A stretch of DNA of 64,000 nucleotides from Antedon bifida (lineage: Eukaryota > Echinodermata > Crinoidea > Comatulida > Antedonidae), in the NCBI GenBank assembly GCA_963402885.1, contig OY727094.1:17920501-17984500 (forward strand), read 5' to 3'. A program made the position numbers and the translations under genes. The notes beneath the pieces were generated by a model that saw only the letters and a list, made by a program, of their open reading frames with translations, searched no databases and was not told the origin of the DNA. Position 1 is the stretch's first letter. Each line of letters begins with the position of its first letter. Shown piece after piece: positions 57,850 through 64,000 of the stretch.

Positions 57850-58940
57850 GCAACCAGCCTTCCGCAAGCTACCAGATGCGTGAGAATGAACGCATTCATT
57901 ACAACCACTTTGTGAAGTGAGTCTGATTTTGGACGGTAAGCTGCCGGGAGGTGCAATCGTAATGGTCGCATCCTGAGTCGGTAGCACGGAACGAGGGCGA
58001 CGAAGCTAGACAGCGACTCTATGTGCGTAGCCAGTCATACCCCGTCGGAGCATGAGCATGAGATGTAGCACTGCATATCTTGCCTTGGCCACTCGCTCAT
58101 ATGGATGGGCACGCATGGCCCGTTACCAAATTGATTTGAGCTCCGAGATAAAGAGGATTCTGTGTAGGCAGAAGACAAGATGTTGCTTCATTTACGCCTG
58201 CAGACCTTCCTCCCCAGGCCCGTCTCGTTCTCCCATACTTATTCTTGGAGAGCGAGACCATTGTAAAAAACGAGGTTTGCTGTGGGCCTATATATCAATA
58301 TATGAGACTGGGGGAGGAGGTCTTATGCGAGAGGGTGCGTTGGGCTCATCCCTCGGCAAGCTCTCACTGCTACAGATGGCTTGCAGTAACACCGGAGAAA
58401 ACTCATTCACCCCGGGACCGCAGAGGCCGCAGCGTTGCATTGTAGCTGCATATTGGAATCCTGCTTGTTCCGTTACGAGGCGGAAAAATGCTAGGCTGTT
58501 TAACAGCTGGTCCCTGGACTGGGCCACGATAACCAATCGTCTAAGTACATAAATGTTTGATGTTTGACTGCCGTGTTGGTGGAAGAACGTTTCCAGCGTT
58601 CGTACCAGGCGTGTCACACACGCAGGGCCGTTTAGAGGCCGAACAGCAGAGCGACGAATTGGTATAAGTGATCATGGTTTCGAAAGCTCATGATCCTGAC
58701 CTGCAATAGGCATGTGAAAGCACTCTTTAGCGCCTTTCGGTCTATTGTGGCAGCCCAGTCGCCTCGTCTTAACCCCAACAGGATAGATGAAGGCTGTCTA
58801 CATCCTACCTGCAGGGCTGAATGAACCGTTTGTTCAGACTTAAAGGGGTAGCCAATTGCCAGATTTCTTTTCTGGCAAGAGATGGTGGACTTGTGTCCCG
58901 GGATCGCATATTGAATATGAACTTGCACCACAGCTCCTTT
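57850..58940 (-). pseudogene. DIRS RT remnant, inner copy (segment order changed)
   Basis: Contains GDWAATIDRKALKSAFTC and YQFVALLFGL (58.65-58.76 kb), TRLVRTLETFFHQH, YLDDW in another frame (~58.55 kb) and a thumb segment SVLPTQDATITIAPPGSLP (57.94-58.0 kb). A 250-bp segment (58197-58445) sits in the middle here but lies outside the RT in the outer copy. Confidence 0.8.
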
Positions 58941-59299
58941 TGGAGAAGTGCGTCGAGGCCGGCCATGAGCGCCTGTCTTTTAAGCGGCTCTGACGGAACC
59001 TCGTATGTCGGGCACCACCTCTCATAGGGGCACGAAATGATATGCGATACCCGAGCGCTAACAGTAGAGACCTACTTATCCTTTGTCATGGCCTACTGTA
59101 CCATACCTGCGCAAAACCATCTCAGGCGACCCCTCCCACCTGCCCGCCCTCGCTCGGAGGGACGGGCGCCCCCAAACCGTCACCGGCACTTCACATTGTT
59201 GTGGCGTCGACCACCTCTGTGGTGAGCGCCTCTCTCGCCACTATTTCCATGACGGGGATTATGTAAAGCTTGTCTAGAAGTAGAAGCCTCGTTTCTTTG

Positions 59300-60365
59300 C
59301 ATAGGCTGTGCCGGTGGCGGAGGGGGTAGCTGCATCTGCAAAGGAGCAGCGGGGGAGCCGGCGGTCGCGATACTGTCCTTGGCGGAAAGCTGCCGGGAGG
59401 TGCAATAGTAATGGTCACATCCTGAGCCGGCAGCACGGAACGAGGGCGACGAAGCTGGCCAGTGACTCTAATGTGCGTAGCCAGTCGTACCCCGTCGGAG
59501 CATGAGCATGAGATGTAGCACTGCATATCTTGCCTTGGCCACTCGCTCATATGGATGGGCACGCACGGCCCGTTACCTAATTAATTTGAGCTCCGAGATA
59601 TTAAACGAGGATTCTGTGTAGGCAGAAGACATGATTTTGCCTCGTTTATAAGGAATCCTGCTTGTTCCGTTACGAGGCGGACAAATGCTAGGCTGTTTAA
59701 CAACTAGTCCCTGGACTGGGCCACGATAACCAATCGTCTAAGTACATAAATATTTGAATGCTGTGTTGGTGGAAGAACGCTACCAGCGTTCGTACCAGGC
59801 GTGTCACACACGCAGGGCCGTTGAGAGGCCAAACAGCAGCGACGAATTGGTAGAAGTGGTCATGGTTTCGGAACACATGATCCTGATCTGCAATAGACAT
59901 GTGACAGCACTCTTTAGCGTCTTTCGGTCTATTGTGGCAGCCCAGTCGCCTCGTCTTAGCCCCAACAGGATAGATGAGGCTGTCTCCATCCTACCTGCAG
60001 GGCCGAATGAACCGTTTGGTTTATGAATTCAATGCCAAAGAAAATAAAGGACAGTACCGCCGTCTGTTTCGCGAACGCCTGCAGACCTTCCTCCCCAGGC
60101 CCGTCTCGTTCTCCCATACTTATTCTTGGAGAGCGAGACCATCGTCCTATCACTGTCATCTCTTGCCAGATAGACGGACCATCGTAAAAACAAGGTTTGC
60201 TGTGGGCCTATATATCGATATATGAAACTGGGGGAGGAGGTCTCATGTGAGAGGGTGCGTTGGGCTCATCCCTCGGCAGAGCTCTCCGTGCTGCAACGAT
60301 GGCTTGCAGTAACACCGGAGAAATCTCATTCAACCCCGGGACCGCAGAGGCCGCAGCGGGTGCAG
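59300..60365 (-). pseudogene. DIRS RT remnant, outer copy
   Basis: Duplicate of the inner copy with offsets of about 1.46 kb (57.93/59.39) and 1.19 kb (58.46/59.65). Reads GDWAATIDRKTLKSAVTC, ACVTRLVRTLVAFFHQH, FMYLDDWLSWPSPG and, lower down, VLPAQDVTITIAPPGSFP. The 250-bp segment is at 60077-60365, upstream of the RT. Confidence 0.8.
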
Positions 60366-60989
60366 GCATGATTGGAGGTGCATTGTAGCTGCACTGAAAA
60401 CAACAGCTGATCCGAATATACGGACCGTGTCAAAATGAAGTGTCAACTATGACTCCGCTAGAAAACCAGACCAGTCAGGAAAGAAGCATAGACAAGATCT
60501 TTGATCCTGCAGTATGTAGGCCTAGGCCTCTTATATAGACTAAGTTCCAGCTAGGCCTTACAAAATTATGTCTAGCCACAATGTTATTGTTAGGCAACAT
60601 GCATGGGCAACATCTGACCCTGCAAGATCTAGGCCTAGGCCCCCTATGAGAGCATTAACAAAATTTAAGAAACTCAGGAGGCCAGCCTACAATAAGCCTA
60701 AACCACTATGCTAGGCAGTAGACAAGCTGTCCTGCTAGATTTAGGCCTGGCCACTATGGTACTGCAAACATTTCAGCCAGTTGGCCTAAGTGAAAACATT
60801 CACAAAAATGCCTGCTAAAAGTCATTTTATTGACATTTCAAAGTTCAATGAATCTCTGTAACCAAGAAAAACTACTTAGCTTCATATAGCAGCAGTCTCA
60901 GTATCAAAACTCTATTGCAACAGCAAGAAAACTGTGCAAGCTCTTTGAAGACATGTTTACTCTTTCATGTCTCGAAAAGAAATGATGCT

Positions 60990-61152
60990 GGTGGTTTGTG
61001 GGCAGGCTCCCACTTGAGGGCATAGTTCATGGACTATACCATTTGTGGAGAGGGGAATTCAATGAAAACTTCTACTTTTCGAGTTATATCTCACTCTTCG
61101 AGGAGAAGGGGCTATTGTTGGTTTATCCAGGTAAGCTAGGCACGAAATAGAC
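60990..61152. repeat. DIRS right inverted terminal repeat
   Basis: Complement of 55795-55957; its outer end (GCTAGGCACGAAATAGACT) instead matches the complement of 56052-56075, immediately inside the left-end palindrome. Confidence 0.92.
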
Positions 61153-61729
61153 TGGAACATTGGGTACAATTGGATTGGTACACAGAAAGCGTTGACAATC
61201 ATTTTCTGGTTTATATATTATTGTAACCACTAAACACTAATGCAAAAGGAAAGTTGATAACTTGTAAAACAGTTTAAAAGGTGTATCATCATCACTACCA
61301 GATTTTATATTGAGAGTTTAAATCATTGACTAATTTTATTACTATCTTTTAATAACTTATATTTATTGGCATTTTTAAAATTTGTATTAAGATCAGGTAT
61401 TTAGTTAGACTCAGAGTGGTTTGAGTAAAAAAGATATCATCTAAGGAAATTATCAAATCTTTAAACCTGGTGTCAGTTAGTCTGAATCAACAATTTGGTA
61501 GATAGGAAAGTACATGTATATTAGTAAAATTAGTAAAAGGAGGTGAAAAGAGAAGCTTTTGCCTCATTTGAACAGCCATGTTAGGTTTTATCACCGTGTG
61601 AGTGGTACCACATGATGCCAAAAATATTATATTTTATTAAAATAATAAACTTTAAAATTGTATTGTAGAGTATCTGATCAATTATTATTATAATATTTCT
61701 TATGTATAAAAAAAAGCAGTCTCCATTTT

Positions 61730-63080
61730 ATATTTCTTTAGTATTTTTGTATTTAATACTTTGAAAACTACATAATTAGGATAGGACAATTTTAATTCTG
61801 TGATATATTACAGTATTCATTTATTCATGGTCAAACACAGTAAAATATGTACATGGTTTGACATTATTTTTTTTTGTTCAAAGTTAAAAATTCACATAAA
61901 AATATAAAAAGGGGTTAAAATGGTTAAAATTTGGTAAAATACAGATAAAACACATAATTGAAAATACAGATTAAATAAAAAATTTGAATACAAAATACAA
62001 GCAAGATGGGTGTGTGTAAGGGTATAGCATAAAATGATCAATGTTTCATTGAATTGACTCATTGCAGTAGTGAGAAACAAGTTTCTCATCCTATTGGTTT
62101 TCCATCTTGGGTAAACACTAAACGCCCTGACTAAAGACAAGGTAATGATGAGGAAGGGTGATACTCATCCGACATAATTACTTTTTACTTATGGCACTGT
62201 TATATCTCAATATCTTTATTGTTGTTACTATCTTTAGTTCCTATTATTCTTTAAGCTGCTTTACTGATTTCATTAAAATACTTGATTGTGTAGTATTAAA
62301 AGAGGAAGAAAAATCTAGAAATAAAACCCTAGCATAAGTATTTAGCACAATCAAGATGAGCAAGCAAGTTATGTATTAATGTAGTAATAGATGTTCATAG
62401 ACACCAAGCTGATTGAATTCAGCTATCAAAACTAATTTTTTGTAATTGAATAATAATTACTCATTTCAATAATAAATATTCAATTCATTTTATCTTAATT
62501 TGTTTTAACTTTAAAGCTAGAATACCACGATACAGATAGCAGCACAAGACAGAAAAACCAACAAAGTGATATATCACTGTGTGTGTATCATCCTTGTGAT
62601 ACCAACATAGTTTCTGTTTTTAAATTATCCACTATCAAAAAATCAATAATCAGTATTTTGTTTCACAAATGCTTAGAATTATTTACAGGGGCGGTAGCAG
62701 GACTATCTTAAGGGGATTGCCCAAATGTCCAGGGCCTTAGCCAAGATCTGAAAATGGAACGGGATTTAAAGCAAATTTTATTAAATGACACATCTAGATG
62801 GCACCACTAGTACGCTGAAAAAGACACTCCAAAGCATGCTATGAAACAGAAATATGATCATAGCCTATTTTTTCCACCGGTACAACACATGCAAATAACA
62901 TTGAAACAATAGGATAACATTTTTTTCAGGGGGAAGTTCCAATGAAGGTACTTCCGTTACGGTAATAAATTCTAATCATTATAATCAATTAATGCAAATC
63001 AATTAATATTATCAATTAATTAATTAATAAATAGTTTTTTAAAAATAGGAAGCTGCTGCTATAAATATTGAGCAAAATAT
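61730..63080. repeat. long dispersed duplication, copy 2
   Basis: Same block order as 47118-48140, with an extra ~540 bp (about 61820-62360) absent from copy 1, probably a later insertion (contains TTCATTTATTCATGGTCAAA and GCATAAAATGATCA). Confidence 0.85.
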
Positions 63081-64000
63081 TAAATTTTATATAAAAACCA
63101 CAATTTCCAAAATTCAATTGATGTAATGCAGCTGACACTATTACCCCTGTCTAACTACATAATTTGCTTTAATTCAAATTATATACTTGTCTGCAACATT
63201 TACATCTGATCCTGCCTCAATCAGGCACATACATGTGCTGCTATGTACAACAATTTGTATATTCTTTTTTTTTTTCATTTAATTTTCTTGTTCATTGGAT
63301 CTATATGTTCATGAAAACATCTATTTGCATAAGATCTATATTGTATTTGTTTTGTCAAAAGTTAATATTAGACAAAACTTCAATTTTTATTAAAGTTTGA
63401 TGACCTTCTGTAGTGTTGTCAATAATTGTTGGATTTGCAAAATTACACTTACTAAAATTTTGTGTTGCATATTTTCTGTAGGCGGTGTTATATAATCATA
63501 AATTATTAAGCTGTACAATTGTCATTGCTATCATGGATTTCTAAAATTAGACATACTAAGCTTTCCAAAATGTATGGTAGCATTTGCCACCAATTTAATA
63601 CCAAACAATTTCCAATTGTCAAAAATGATATCTTTGCAATGCTACAACCGTATTTCATCTATGATATCCAAACAGAATTCCAGTCTTTTCATTGATTTTA
63701 AATTTAATACCTTTCAAATTGGTAGCACTATGCACAATTTAACGATTTAAAAGACAAAATCAATAACCAATTTTAAATAACTCAAAAATAGGTTTTTTAT
63801 AAGACAAAAATAGGAAAATATTAACCAACAATGACTATTATGAGTAGCAAGCCAATCTATATTATACAACTTAAAATTTGTTACTCCGAATCTTCCTCAA
63901 TCAGAAGACTGATACTAGCGCCTTTTGAGCTGGGGCACCGTTTGATTCCCCATTATCTATTAAGCTATGGTCGAAGAGCAAATTTGTACAAAAAATGTGT
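63081..64000. other. unassigned right edge of the window
   Basis: No gene, RNA or repeat that I can support. Confidence 0.4.

Larger units (their letters stand above)
55795..61152 (-). mobile_element. DIRS-like tyrosine-recombinase retrotransposon, decayed
   Basis: Inverted terminal repeats (55795-55957 and 60990-61152) frame a GC-richer body. Minus-strand remnants run RT, RNase H, tyrosine recombinase: GDWAATIDRK, YLDDWL (59.7 and 58.55 kb), then a DIRS-type RNase H segment with GRLNVEADTLSQP, RPHIDLFATSGS and FPQISILPLVL, then FLHYLFESDL and GYRSALGAVI of the recombinase. DIRS elements integrate by recombinase rather than by integrase and make no target duplication, in keeping with the flanks. 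Many frameshifts. Identification is firm; activity is excluded for this copy. Confidence 0.9.
54915..61680. repeat. ~600-bp tandem duplication, second copy split by the DIRS element
   Basis: Copy 1 spans about 54915-55510. Copy 2 is about 55535-55770 plus 61160-61665. Shared words: ACAACAATATTAAAACA.AGC, CAATGCTATAAAAC, then after the DIRS element TTGGGT.CAA.TTGGA, ATGCAAAAG, AAGTTGATA.CTTGTA, AAAAGAGAAGCTTTTTGCC. Copy 1 therefore acts as a natural empty site. Confidence 0.8.

Noticed and set aside
57472-60225. Plus-strand frames up to 166 codons
   Set aside because: Antisense shadows of the GC-rich DIRS remnants; the minus strand carries recognisable RT, RNase H and recombinase motifs.

Overview
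The window is nuclear DNA of an animal, AT-rich and crowded with transposons, with split genes (GT-AG introns). The repeat content (DIRS-like, Penelope-like, CR1/L2-like and Gypsy retroelements, PIF/Harbinger-like and other TIR elements) and an ankyrin-Roc-COR-death-fold gene suggest a marine invertebrate, most likely a deuterostome such as an echinoderm. That assignment is inference: no species-diagnostic gene is present.

Region 1-31.6 kb (minus strand) holds the only host gene I can support. It is a ROCO-family gene whose exons I assembled by splice sites and codon phase: single-repeat ankyrin exons, a Roc GTPase with P-loop, switch, WDYAGQ and THVD motifs, a COR domain, two duplicated 45-bp cassette exons encoding a 15-residue Thr/Pro/Ala/Ser-rich linker repeat, and a C-terminal exon resembling a death-effector-type helical bundle. 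About 950 codons are visible. The 5' end is not resolved and may lie beyond 31.6 kb. The gene's introns hold satellites, MITEs and several retroelement relics. Its largest intron (16-31.5 kb) contains a TIR element with inverted arrays of a ~330-bp unit, a tRNA-derived SINE, a foldback structure enclosing a LINE relic, a 5'-truncated LINE with a 16-bp target duplication, and a Penelope-like relic.

Region 31.8-42.8 kb is a nested stack. A decayed Gypsy LTR retrotransposon (two ~315-bp LTRs, polypurine tract, RT and RNase H remnants, no integrase after RNase H) was hit by a 3.6-kb TIR element, by a 1.6-kb PIF/Harbinger-like element that itself contains a ~590-bp foldback, and by an almost intact LINE with an uninterrupted 980-codon endonuclease/RT reading frame.

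Region 43-55 kb is intergenic and repeat-rich: a 69-bp tandem array, MITEs, a long dispersed duplication, decayed LINE fragments and a relic of a tyrosine recombinase. Region 55.8-61.2 kb is a GC-richer DIRS-like retrotransposon on the minus strand with inverted terminal repeats, a rearranged internal duplication, and decayed RT, RNase H and tyrosine-recombinase segments. It sits inside one copy of a ~600-bp tandem duplication. The last 3 kb repeat sequence found at 47-48 kb. No rRNA gene, functional tRNA gene or CRISPR array was seen.
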